Of a DNA stretch of 64,000 bases, positions 51,374-59,554 are shown piece after piece. The stretch is from Bacillota bacterium (GTDB lineage: Bacteria; Bacillota; Clostridia; Acetivibrionales; Acetivibrionaceae), in assembly GCA_023421115.1 (NCBI GenBank), contig JAEZUI010000049.1:16813-80812 (forward strand). Direction: 5' to 3'. A program made the position numbers and the translations under genes. The stretch's first letter is position 1; every line of letters begins with the position of its first letter. The notes beneath the pieces are model-generated. The model saw nothing but the letters and a program-made list of their open reading frames with translations, had not been told where the DNA came from and searched no databases.

Positions 51374-51402
51374 ATCTTACATCTGTAAGGCTAGTTTGTC
51401 AA
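51374..51402 (-). promoter_or_regulatory. Promoter of the blaI operon
   Basis: On the minus strand, TTGACA (51397-51402), a 17-bp spacer and TAAGAT (51374-51379). Operator 2 overlaps the spacer and -10 box. Confidence 0.85.
51376..51389. promoter_or_regulatory. BlaI operator 2
   Basis: CTTACATCTGTAAG, the same TTACAnnTGTAA palindrome 26 bp from operator 1 (centre to centre). It covers the -10 region, so binding would block RNA polymerase. Confidence 0.9.
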
Positions 51403-51424
51403 GTAATAATCATGTATTTTTAAC

Positions 51425-51528
51425 TAAGACTATTTCAAAAAATAACCTATACAACATTTAGGTCACGAAGCCCATCAAATAAAATTTTTGAAATGGCAAT
51501 TGACAAGTTATTTTTTTGGGAATCACCT
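51425..51528 (+). repeat. Full copy of the ~105-bp element upstream of the HNH gene
   Basis: It begins TAAGACTATTTCAAAAAATA and ends GGGAATCACCT. The middle ACATTTAGGTCACGAAGCCC is close to other copies. It separates the blaI promoter from the HNH gene. Confidence 0.9.
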
Positions 51529-51611
51529 AAAGAAAAAATAACTATGATTAAAAAATGCATTTAAGCATAGTATATGTTCATAGATATTTTTTCACAAAAG
51601 GAGATAAAATA

Positions 51612-51887
51612 ATGAGGGTATGTTATGTATGTGGTAGGAGTGGTAATTTAGGTAAGCACCATATTATACATGGCCATGGGAAGAGAAAAGCTTGCGAAAC
51701 AAGGGAAAGTCTTATAGATATATGCTATAATTGTCATAAGCTGGTCCACAGCCCTGAATCATATGAATTAGATTTGAATCTGAAGCTGCAACTTCAGAAT
51801 ATATACTTTCAAAAAGGCTATCCCGAAGAAAAAGTCCGCATGTTAATGGGTGGAAAACATTACTGCTACAAGAATATACAGCACTAG
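51612..51887 (+). CDS. Small HNH/zinc-ribbon endonuclease-like protein
   Basis: A 91-aa protein with two Cys pairs and His residues: MRVCYVCGRSGNLGKHHIIH near the start, then IDICYNCHKLVHSPESYELD. The C-x2-C...HH...C-x2-CH arrangement is that of HNH nucleases with a zinc knuckle. AAAGGAG lies before the ATG at 51612, and the upstream in-frame ATG lacks a site. A lone HNH gene; it could be a mobile or phage-derived nuclease. Target unknown. Confidence 0.75.
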   Translation: MRVCYVCGRSGNLGKHHIIHGHGKRKACETRESLIDICYNCHKLVHSPESYELDLNLKLQLQNIYFQKGYPEEKVRMLMGGKHYCYKNIQH

Positions 51888-51993
51888 GATTTCAGCAATT
51901 CTTCCTATGTTTTTTAGCCCAATAATACAAACTCTCTTTAATACCTCTTCAATCTCAAATTATAGAATTATAAAAAAAGAATGTTCCCCCAAG

Positions 51994-52197
51994 TCACGTA
52001 ATTTTGCAAATATTATAACCCTTTATTCCGAAAACAATAATAACATCATCAATAATGCTTGTTCTCACTGTGAAATAAATATCTTTACACCCAGACAAGC
52101 TTCGAAAGAAAATACTATAAAAACCTTTGAATTGAAGCTCTAACAGAAGTTTGGTAGTCTTTCCGGTGTTTATTTCTCCTGTAATAATATTTACCAT
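51994..52197 (-). pseudogene. Fragment of a THEP1-like NTPase
   Basis: It starts MVNIITGEINTGKTTKLLLE, a clear P-loop (GEINTGKTT) as in the NTPase/THEP1 group. After about 25 residues the sequence becomes frame-broken (FRSLSGCKDIYF) and ends early. The typical later motifs are missing, so this is a relic. Confidence 0.6.
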
Positions 52198-52257
52198 TCT
52201 CCCCAAAGTGCCTACTCTCATATTTATTATAGCTTAGTGCCCGTAACAGAACTCAAT

Positions 52258-52450
52258 TCAAAATTTTCTCTTTTAATGTCTCATAAATCTCAATAGTATC
52301 AATATCTATTAATATGCCTTCTTCCTCCACCTCTACCGGAGTAAATCCCCTGAAATGAATAAATTCCCTTACATTGTTATACTGAGGTGAGCAAAGCATA
52401 CTATTTGCAGCTTCTTTTTCATCAATACAGGATGTCCTCTCTGATGGTTA
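52258..52450 (-). pseudogene. Fragment of a MocA/MobA-type nucleotidyltransferase
   Basis: The minus strand reads MLCSPQYNNVREFIHFRGFT and then PVEVEEEGILIDIDTIEIYE before TLKEKILN and stop. The phrase EEGILxDIDTxExYE is the C-terminal end of molybdenum-cofactor nucleotidyltransferase-like proteins. The N-terminal 150 residues are absent. With the NTPase fragment it suggests a lost molybdenum-cofactor or hydroxylase-related locus. The plus strand at 52470-52554 also holds an unidentified open scrap. Confidence 0.55.
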
Positions 52451-52575
52451 TATAGGGTATTAGGTAAGCGCTGTTAAAAGTGGCCTTACAGCAGCTGGCT
52501 TCAAACTTGTAAAGCTCCCAGGATGTGGTGGAAAAAACGAGGATTTAAAAGGCGAGAAATGTTGATCTCATTACT

Positions 52576-53490
52576 TCATTTTAGCATCCAGCAATTCTTT
52601 TGCCTATATTCTGTAGGTGTGTAACCGTAATTTTTCTTGAATATCCTTGAAAAATGGACTGGGTCATTAAACCCCACTCTGTTAATTACTTCTGAAACCG
52701 GAACCGTTGTATCTTCAAGGATTTGCGATGCAAGATGCAATCTAAGTTTTATAAGATAAGCTTTTACAGACATACCGGTTACCTTATTAAAGAGTTTATT
52801 CATGGTTGTACGGTTCACATGAAACTCCTTCTCTAAATCCTCTATAGTAATTTTATTCATGTAATTGGAATTAAGGTAAAGTATTAAATCTTCAATACCT
52901 TCACAATTATTGCTTATAGCAACATTAGTTATACGTTCTGATGAGTCGGCTATTCTTCGTAAGAAAAACAAAAGTTCAATAAGATATGACCGGCTCCTAC
53001 ATGGCCAATAACAGTCCTTTTGATACTCCAGCTCTTCCTTTACTGATTTTATAAATTCTGTCATGCGCTTTGCCAAAACTGGGCTTAAATTAAGCCTACC
53101 GTCAAAGCCGTTTTTTCTTTCGCAAAATACTTTGATCCAGAATTTGTCCTGATTTTGTGTTACAGTAAGCTTTTCTTCCCCATCGCGTATTTTTTCAAAA
53201 TCAAGAGCATCATTAATAATAGCGGGATGAAATAAAATTGCATCAGCTTTTAAGTCGCTGCAACACTCAATATCATATTTATCAGTCTCATTAAAACAAA
53301 AAACTGAAGGCGTCAAAAAAATATGTTTCCTATCTCCGATTGTTATAATTCCTGTCCCCTCTTCAACAAAAATTATTTTATATCGATTATTAAAACCCAT
53401 CTCACAATTAAAAACATTGTCCGATGTATGAACAAGCATTAACTCATAGCCCTTATGATTATTCAGACCAACTGTTGTCAAACTCCTCAT
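52576..53490 (-). CDS. AraC family transcriptional regulator
   Basis: A 304-aa regulator. The N-terminal part (about 1-110) is a cupin-like sensor (EEGTGIITIGDRKHIFLTPS). The C-terminal part has two helix-turn-helices, ITIEDLEKEFHVNRTTMNKL and VSEVINRVGFNDPVHFSRIF, then KKNYGYTPTEYRQ. The ATG at 53490 follows AAGGGG; a TTG at 53514 is less likely. The DJ-1-like gene upstream on the same strand is separated by a terminator. Ligand and targets unknown. Confidence 0.9.
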   Translation of the reverse strand: MRSLTTVGLNNHKGYELMLVHTSDNVFNCEMGFNNRYKIIFVEEGTGIITIGDRKHIFLTPSVFCFNETDKYDIECCSDLKADAILFHPAIINDALDFEKIRDGEEKLTVTQNQDKFWIKVFCERKNGFDGRLNLSPVLAKRMTEFIKSVKEELEYQKDCYWPCRSRSYLIELLFFLRRIADSSERITNVAISNNCEGIEDLILYLNSNYMNKITIEDLEKEFHVNRTTMNKLFNKVTGMSVKAYLIKLRLHLASQILEDTTVPVSEVINRVGFNDPVHFSRIFKKNYGYTPTEYRQKNCWMLK

Positions 53491-53602
53491 AGAATATACC
53501 CCTTTGCAAGTCAATTATTAAATATATTTTATATAATCAAACTCTTATTCTCAAGTTTAGTTTTAATTCTTCCCATAAAATCATCCTAATTTTCTATAAA
53601 AC

Positions 53603-53653
53603 AAAAAATCTCCCTTTGATTATTTCAGTACTTCTTTCAAAGGGAGATTTTTT
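53603..53653 (-). terminator. Terminator after the DJ-1-like gene
   Basis: AAAAAATCTCCCTTTGA and TCAAAGGGAGATTTTTT, a perfect 17-bp stem with a 17-base loop, functional in both directions by sequence. Confidence 0.92.
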
Positions 53654-53688
53654 ATCTATAACTATAAAACTAGAATCTTTACTCTTTT

Positions 53689-54324
53689 TTATTTAGTAAT
53701 TCCAAGCAATTCGCACAGTTTTAATCCAAAAGCAGCTGAGGCATCAACATTTCTTCCAGTTATAATATTGCCCGATACCACAACTTCTTCATCAACATAT
53801 GTAGCACCATACTTTTCTAACTCTTTGATCCCATCATCCCATGGATACATTGTAGCTTTTTTACCTTTTAGAATCCCTGCCTTTGACAATGCCGGGGGAG
53901 CTCCACATATCGCACCTACTATTTTATTATCATTATTTGCCTCAATTAAAAGTTTCCTTAAGGCTGCATCTTCCCAAAGAAACTCAATTGATCCTGTACC
54001 TCCGACAACTATAACCGCATCAAATTTTTTAACCTTTACACCACTTATTTTTATATCAGGTTTAATCAGTGAGCCATTAGTTCCGGTAGATATATCCATT
54101 GTGGTACTTGCCACAATGACTTTTGCTCCGTTAGCTTCTAAAATACTTTTGGGCACAAAAAACTCAAGATCTTCAACATTCTTTGGTGCAATCACCATTA
54201 ATACCTCAGGCTTTGATTTATGTTTTTGGTGTCCTTTTATTGGTTTAGCCCATATTTGAGCAGATAAGCAAAATATCATTGAAAAAACCAACATGAAGCC
54301 TAGAAACTTTTTGAAATTATTCAT
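53689..54324 (-). CDS. Exported DJ-1/PfpI family protein
   Basis: A 211-aa protein with an N-terminal signal (about residues 1-25, ending near SAQIWAKP). The DJ-1/PfpI domain has VLMVIAPKNVEDLEFFVPKS, AVIVVGGTGSIEFL and the nucleophile-elbow Cys in GAICGAPPALSKAGIL, followed by VVVSGNIITGRNVDAS. The elbow Cys is present; no His follows it directly, as in YajL/DJ-1 rather than PfpI proteases. A signal peptide is unusual in this mostly cytosolic family. The ATG at 54324 follows GGAGGGG. Confidence 0.85.
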   Translation of the reverse strand: MNNFKKFLGFMLVFSMIFCLSAQIWAKPIKGHQKHKSKPEVLMVIAPKNVEDLEFFVPKSILEANGAKVIVASTTMDISTGTNGSLIKPDIKISGVKVKKFDAVIVVGGTGSIEFLWEDAALRKLLIEANNDNKIVGAICGAPPALSKAGILKGKKATMYPWDDGIKELEKYGATYVDEEVVVSGNIITGRNVDASAAFGLKLCELLGITK

Positions 54325-54516
54325 TCCAAACCCCTCCAAAATTTTTTAGTAGACCCAAAGTGTGAAAATTGCTTAGGACCTCGCGAGTTCGTCTATTTTC
54401 ATGTGGGCAAATTCATTATATCAAACCTGTTTTATTTTATTAATGGACATTTTGCAATATCTCTATGCTTTTTATCAATTTTAAAGTAACTCTCCTTATA
54501 GCAATATATAAAGAAA

Positions 54517-54984
54517 TCATAATCCTTTAATGTACTTTGCTCCAAATCCCGCAAATAATGGCACAGTAGCTGACTGAAACATCAATGTTTCATTACCGGT
54601 AATTTTGAATCTTGCTATAACCTCTTTATTTTTTACTCCAAAAAAGCTTTTTTCAAGGCTGTTTTCTATAGCTGCGTGAATCAACAACTCATCATCTTCA
54701 ACGGAATAAGTACATTTAGGTAATAAGTAGCTGCTGATTGGTGGTGTACGAAGCGTTGCATCACCGTTTTCATACAAAGTTATTGATAATAGACGCTCAA
54801 ATTTTTGCTTTTCACTTGGATTCTCCAAACTATATGTTCCAGCCATATCTCTAAATAAATTTAAAGTCGCTACTTGGCTTGATATAACCCCTACAGACAA
54901 CACAACTACAATCAAAATAGCGACAAAAAAGACAACCCCTAATGGTCTTTTAAAATTCAATACCTTTTTTATGCGCTCTTTCAT
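54517..54984 (-). CDS. Membrane-anchored protein of unknown function
   Basis: A 155-aa protein with one N-terminal membrane helix (about residues 15-37) and an extracytoplasmic beta-rich domain beginning MAGTYSLENPSEKQKFERLL and continuing SITLYENGDATLRTPPISSY. This looks like a lipocalin-like or DUF-type sensor-free domain. No lipobox. Family not recognised. Confidence 0.6.
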   Translation of the reverse strand: MKERIKKVLNFKRPLGVVFFVAILIVVVLSVGVISSQVATLNLFRDMAGTYSLENPSEKQKFERLLSITLYENGDATLRTPPISSYLLPKCTYSVEDDELLIHAAIENSLEKSFFGVKNKEVIARFKITGNETLMFQSATVPLFAGFGAKYIKGL

Positions 54985-55015
54985 ACCACTCTCACATCCC
55001 TAATAACTGATTAGA

Positions 55016-55165
55016 TCATTTATTCTTTTTAATATAATTCATTGGATGATCTTTATTTAAATCATCTCTAATATCAATTCTGACTTTTTCAATTTCTGCA
55101 TTTCTAACCATTAAAAAAAGGTAACCGATAAAAGCTATACCTAAATAATTATAATATAAAATCAA
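55016..55165 (-). CDS. Possible 49-aa membrane micro-ORF
   Basis: A TTG-started frame reads LILYYNYLGIAFIGYLFLMV and then RNAEIEKVRIDIRDDLNKDH before ending NYIKKNK. It has one membrane helix and a charged tail and ends 31 bp before the next gene start. The ribosome site is weak, and a stop lies two codons upstream, so it may be a truncated gene. Confidence 0.35.
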   Translation of the reverse strand: MILYYNYLGIAFIGYLFLMVRNAEIEKVRIDIRDDLNKDHPMNYIKKNK

Positions 55166-55221
55166 TTGACGTTAATACTATGTAGACCAAAAAAGCTTCT
55201 GACATTATTATTTCTCTTTAT

Positions 55222-55881
55222 TTATTTTAGCTCAGTCCCGCCCCATTCAACAACTGTAAATCCATTTCTAATAAAAGGTTTGATTTCTTGTTCTTTTATA
55301 TCTATTTTATTATTTAAAGGCTTGAACACCATAAACACTCTTAGCACTGAGTCTGGTTTTGGAATCACCTCTAATTTTGCATTGTCAGTATACTCTTTCC
55401 CTGCAAAATGAATTAAATTATATTTGTTATTTTGCATTCGTGGTAACCAATAAACAATAAATTCATTATACTCTTTTGGTTCAAGACCAATCTTATGGAG
55501 TGTTTCCTGTAAAAACTGCATTGTATCTTTTCCCTGTACAACAAATCCTGTAGATAAATCATATGATATAGAATTGGGATTACCTTCCCAAAACAAGTAA
55601 CTATATTCTCTTCCATCTTCTTTATTTATTAGTTTACCATCAGGATAAGCAGTTACATTCCATTTTTCAGTTTGATTTTCAAAGGGAGGATATACTACAG
55701 TAAATTCACCGTTATAATCTAGTTTCACACTTACATCTTCAACCTGATTTGGATATAAATATATTACAGGTTTTAAATCGGAATAATTGTTATCCTCTCT
55801 TTGCAATGCCCATATAACAAGTCCTAAAACACCAATTAATACAATCGTTATTATAGATATGATTAGACCCCTTTTTTTCAT
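55222..55881 (-). CDS. Membrane-anchored unknown protein with conserved FWEG and EWGG motifs
   Basis: A 219-aa protein with a membrane anchor (about residues 5-25) and a soluble outer domain. The domain has KPVIYLYPNQVEDVSVKLDY, EYSYLFWEGNPNSISYD, EFIVYWLPRMQNNKYNLIHF and a final GFTVVEWGGTELK. The motif set is that of a widespread bacterial protein of unknown function. A Thr-Tyr-rich putative beta fold. It is followed by the 49-aa ORF on the same strand. Confidence 0.65.
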   Translation of the reverse strand: MKKRGLIISIITIVLIGVLGLVIWALQREDNNYSDLKPVIYLYPNQVEDVSVKLDYNGEFTVVYPPFENQTEKWNVTAYPDGKLINKEDGREYSYLFWEGNPNSISYDLSTGFVVQGKDTMQFLQETLHKIGLEPKEYNEFIVYWLPRMQNNKYNLIHFAGKEYTDNAKLEVIPKPDSVLRVFMVFKPLNNKIDIKEQEIKPFIRNGFTVVEWGGTELK

Positions 55882-56386
55882 ACTTACCCTCCAGATTTTT
55901 TTACAATATCATTTAGCAACTTTCCTCACGTCACTATTTGATGTGGCAAATCCTAAAATATGTATCACATCAACAAGTATTTCTACTTTTATTCTATCAC
56001 TCCAACTTTTACATGTAAATGAAACTTAAATCAAAGTCTAGGCTTATTTCTCTTTCCATATAGTCCCTCCTCCACTAAAACTCCCTCCATATTTCATGTC
56101 CTTTGCTGATAGTGATAACATTTTTTGTTTTTTTATTATTGAATCTTGGAAGTTTGTTATTGCAAAAAAGTTGGGTAGACACAAAGAAAAGATCACGGTA
56201 AATCTTTGGAGTTACTGACGTGGTGAATCAAGAGAAAATCCGTCCGCCCCATTTAAAAGAAAGCCAGCGAAACTAACACAAAGAGGCTCTGTAGTAATCA
56301 TGTTAGCTGCTTTGTAATGACATGCAGAGTCAGAAGTGGAAAGGTAAATAATAAATATAGTTATTGTTTGCTTTTCCACTTCCCGT
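55882..56386. other. Intergenic region with an imperfect inverted repeat and a tiny ORF
   Basis: AAGTGGAAAGGTAAATAATA at 56335 and TATTGTTTGCTTTTCCACTT ending about 56381 are complementary with a few mismatches, around a six-base centre. On the minus strand near 56020-56070 a GGAGGAGGGACTAT site precedes a 16-codon frame (MEREISLDFDLSFIYM), which is probably the cut-off start of a lost gene. The rest shows nothing. Confidence 0.4.
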
Positions 56387-56764
56387 ATTTATATATTAGC
56401 AAGAAATTACGTTGTATGGGAAGATAGAAATAATGGGAGTCTGGATGCAGATATCGTTCTATTTGATATTCAAACAAAAAAGTCTGTTTTCTTGACACGT
56501 GATAAATTCAACCAGGGATCTCCCGCAATATATGAAAACTATATTGTTTGGATGGATGAAAGAAATGGTATAGCATCGAACGACGTTATTATAAATGGTA
56601 ATCTGCCAAACTCCGATATATATATTTACGACATCAAAACTAAAGAAGAAAGTTTACTTACAGGAAAAGAACCGCAAATATTACCGTGTATAGGTTCTGA
56701 TTGGGTAGGTTGGGTAACATCAAGGCAAGTTAATCCGGTTGTTGATATTAAAAAGTATAGATAA
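56387..56764 (+). pseudogene. C-terminal fragment of a TolB-like propeller protein
   Basis: The frame is open from about 56387 and reads NYVVWEDRNNGSLDADIVLF, then QGSPAIYENYIVWMDERNG and SDIYIYDIKTKEESLLTG. These are TolB-type propeller strands (Y-x-V-W-x-D/E-x-R) with two blades left. An internal ATG gives a shorter reading, but the coding signal extends upstream, so it is a 5-prime-deleted gene. Confidence 0.65.
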
Positions 56765-56984
56765 ATTGAGTAAATGCCATGAGAGAAAAATTATACCATG
56801 ATCAAGATGAAAAAAATAACAAAACTTAAATTTATATCATTGCTTCCATCCTTAATACATTATTACTAAAAAATTGCAAAATTCTTTAATCATTTTTAAA
56901 CCTCGCTTAGGTTATCGAAACAGGCTTAACATCATGCCACTTATATAAGCTTTTTGGTGGAAGATTAATATTTCTTCTAGAATC
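56765..56984. other. Intergenic region, nothing recognised
   Basis: AT-rich stretch between the TolB fragment and the terminator of the GH26-GH8 gene. I see no ORF or repeat copy. Confidence 0.45.
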
Positions 56985-57018
56985 AAAACTCCGGTAGCCG
57001 CTAAGGCACCGGAGTTTT
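56985..57018 (-). terminator. Terminator of the GH26-GH8 gene
   Basis: AAAACTCCGGT and ACCGGAGTTTT form an 11-bp perfect stem, loop of 12, about 80 bp past the stop codon. Confidence 0.9.
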
Positions 57019-57095
57019 ACAATTGCATATTAAAAGCTTTTCAATTCTTCTCTGGTAACATTTTGTCAAAGAATTTTAACCATCAGTAAATAGCA

Positions 57096-59426
57096 TTAAT
57101 TTTTCCTTGGAAATTCAGACTTCATACCAATTAAAACCTGTCTCATATAAGCAAAATCCACTGAATTAATTTGCCCATTTCCATCAACATCTGCCGCTAA
57201 CATACCATATTCAGATGGGAAACTACTAATCATTCCTAATAAATACATTCTCAAATAACCGAAGTCAATTGAATTAAAACTATTGTCCCCATTCAAATCA
57301 CCAATAACGTATTTATTGGATGAAGGAGTAGGAGTAGCAGGTGACGGTGAATCGTTATATAAATTCTGGAAATTACCTGACATATATAACAAAGTCAACA
57401 TTCTTAAACTATTTCCATAATAATCATGAGGTGCTGAATCCTTAACTTTCACACTCTCATTAAACATTTTCTGACCAAAATCCAAATCTCCTCCGGTAAG
57501 AGTTCCGGCAGCTGCTGTACAAACAAATGTAGCATTATGATATTGGCCTATCTTTTGACCTGTTATAGAATAACCGTCTACAATATTTTCAGCACCAACA
57601 TTTTTGAAGAATGCAGAAACTTTGTCGCAATAAGCCTTAGCTTTTTCTGTACCGTACCAGGAATAATCAAGTGCAATCCTCCATGGCATACGTGCTGCAT
57701 CATAGCTATATTCATATTTACTTGCACCGTTCCATACTGTCAACTTCTGTTCGGTTCCATCAGCTTTACACCAATCGGGGACAAGTCCTGTATTATTATT
57801 AAATTTCCCAATCTGATCAAGGATTTCATAACTCTTGTCAGCTACTTTTAACCAATCATTGTTGCCGGTGAAATCTGCATAAATCCTATACCAAGCCGGA
57901 ACAAAATAGCAAGGATTAAGGGCATCAGAACCACCCCAATTACCAGGCTTTAATACATATGTACCTGGTTCTACGCAGTATCTATACAGGTTGTTTATAT
58001 AAGTTTTTGCTTCTTGTTCGTAGTTAATTTTGCCGCTTGAACCCCATTTTTTATGTGCAAACACAAGTGCTGTTGCCATGTCTTCATCACCATCTGTTGC
58101 AGCTCCTGTTCCGGCAACTTTACCATCTGCACCAATGGACCAGTCCATAAGTCCGGTAGAATTAAAGTACTTCTTGGCGTAACTGTAAAGATCATCAAAT
58201 AATTCCCTCTCATTGAAATAGACTGAGAGCAACATACCATAACCCATTCCTTCTGAACAAGTTGTAAAATCCTGTGATCCTGATGTTTGTACTCTTCTGT
58301 AACCACCTGCTCCACTTGTGGTTATACGACTGTTTTTCCAATCTTCCCATTCTCGGAGCAACATAGCGTTAGCTTCATTCTGGTCAGTCGCTAAAGATTT
58401 TATGCCATATGGATATCCGTTTGAAGCAGGTAAAGAAGATGTGGTTGTAGGTGTATGAGTAGATATCGTTGGTGTAGGTGTAGATGCAGTTGCTGTAGGT
58501 GTAGAGCTTGTCTTTTTTATAGCATTTTTATAAGCATTTAGAACTGCTTCACTTGAGTTGATTCTCCAATCAGTTTCTTTATTGTGGCTAAACCAAACTG
58601 CTGCAAAAATTTTGGGATAGGATGATCTAATTGTATTAAAAGAATCGGTAATCCACTGTGCCTTGTTTCCACCTATTTCTGCTGAAGCCCATTCAGCTAT
58701 GAAAATTGGCTTATTATAGTTTTTCAGGCTGTTATATGATCTTGAAAAAATCTGATCAAAAGTATTCCAAGTGCTTCCCCATGATTGTGTAGTTCCCCAA
58801 TTATAACCATCTATAGAATTGTAGTCTACATAATTATCACCAGGATAAATTCCTTCAAAAGAGGTATTTGGTCCTACATTATCACAGTTTAAAGTGAATA
58901 TCCATTTTATATTGTTTGCACCTTCACTCCTAAAAACATCCACAATGTGCCTGAATGCAGCTATATATGTGCTATTAGTATTGTTACCGCTTTTATAGCC
59001 TATAGCCCATGGATACCAATCACCATTGGCTTCATGTAAAGGTCTTAACCAAATTTCCTTTCCATATGACTTCATATCTTGAGCCATTCTTTTAAGATAG
59101 TTGTCAGCGTTACCGTTCATAATCTGAACAGTATCATATTCCCAAGGTTCCCATGTAATTAATATAGTTGCGTTGTTTGAATATGCAGAATCTACATTAG
59201 TCCTTATAGAATTAAAATTAGTGCTCCAATCCATATACATATGAACAATATCTAGATTTCTGTTTTGTAACTGATTAAATGCTTTGACTCCAGCATCAGT
59301 AGGTTGTTCACCTAACCAAGCGCCAACTTTTAGTTCAGTTTCAGCACTTCCATTCATCGGGAATATTGTTACACCTAATAACAATATTGTTACCACTAGA
59401 ATAGACAGTATTTTTTTCTTCAACAT
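57096..59426 (-). CDS. Cellulosomal GH26-GH8 bifunctional glycoside hydrolase with dockerin
   Basis: A 776-aa secreted enzyme. Signal peptide about 1-28. A GH26 module (about 32-305) has the acid/base H131-E132 in RPLHEANGDWYPW and the nucleophile E245 in IFIAEWAS. A Thr/Pro/Ser linker (308-333) follows. The GH8 module (about 338-692), similar to CelA of Acetivibrio thermocellus, has the acid E392 in SEGMGYG, GAATDGDED near 445 and the base D587 in LDYSWYG. After a second linker the dockerin (about 706-772) has two calcium loops, GDLNGDNSFNSIDFGYLRMY and ADVDGNGQINSVDFAYMRQV. Their recognition pairs are S-I and S-V, not the S-T usual in A. thermocellus. GH26 members degrade mannan or mixed-linkage glucan and GH8 cellulose, glucan or xylan, so it should attack mixed plant wall polymers in a cellulosome. 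GGGGGA precedes the ATG. Confidence 0.93.
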   Translation of the reverse strand: MLKKKILSILVVTILLLGVTIFPMNGSAETELKVGAWLGEQPTDAGVKAFNQLQNRNLDIVHMYMDWSTNFNSIRTNVDSAYSNNATILITWEPWEYDTVQIMNGNADNYLKRMAQDMKSYGKEIWLRPLHEANGDWYPWAIGYKSGNNTNSTYIAAFRHIVDVFRSEGANNIKWIFTLNCDNVGPNTSFEGIYPGDNYVDYNSIDGYNWGTTQSWGSTWNTFDQIFSRSYNSLKNYNKPIFIAEWASAEIGGNKAQWITDSFNTIRSSYPKIFAAVWFSHNKETDWRINSSEAVLNAYKNAIKKTSSTPTATASTPTPTISTHTPTTTSSLPASNGYPYGIKSLATDQNEANAMLLREWEDWKNSRITTSGAGGYRRVQTSGSQDFTTCSEGMGYGMLLSVYFNERELFDDLYSYAKKYFNSTGLMDWSIGADGKVAGTGAATDGDEDMATALVFAHKKWGSSGKINYEQEAKTYINNLYRYCVEPGTYVLKPGNWGGSDALNPCYFVPAWYRIYADFTGNNDWLKVADKSYEILDQIGKFNNNTGLVPDWCKADGTEQKLTVWNGASKYEYSYDAARMPWRIALDYSWYGTEKAKAYCDKVSAFFKNVGAENIVDGYSITGQKIGQYHNATFVCTAAAGTLTGGDLDFGQKMFNESVKVKDSAPHDYYGNSLRMLTLLYMSGNFQNLYNDSPSPATPTPSSNKYVIGDLNGDNSFNSIDFGYLRMYLLGMISSFPSEYGMLAADVDGNGQINSVDFAYMRQVLIGMKSEFPRKN

Positions 59427-59554
59427 AATTTTTCCCCCTATATTTTCTGATTTAATCTGATTTAAATTAACCTCATCAATATAATTTTATAATAATCCTG
59501 ATGAAGCTTCTATTAGCATTATTTTATATTCATTATATTTTTTTCAGATGCACT

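Noticed and set aside
52470..52554. Plus-strand coding scrap KSGLTAAGFKLVKLPGCGGK
   Set aside because: 28 codons without start or identifiable family; noted as a possible relic only.
55166..55411. 81-aa plus-strand ORF
   Set aside because: Antisense to the end of the 219-aa gene; no ribosome site or conserved motif.
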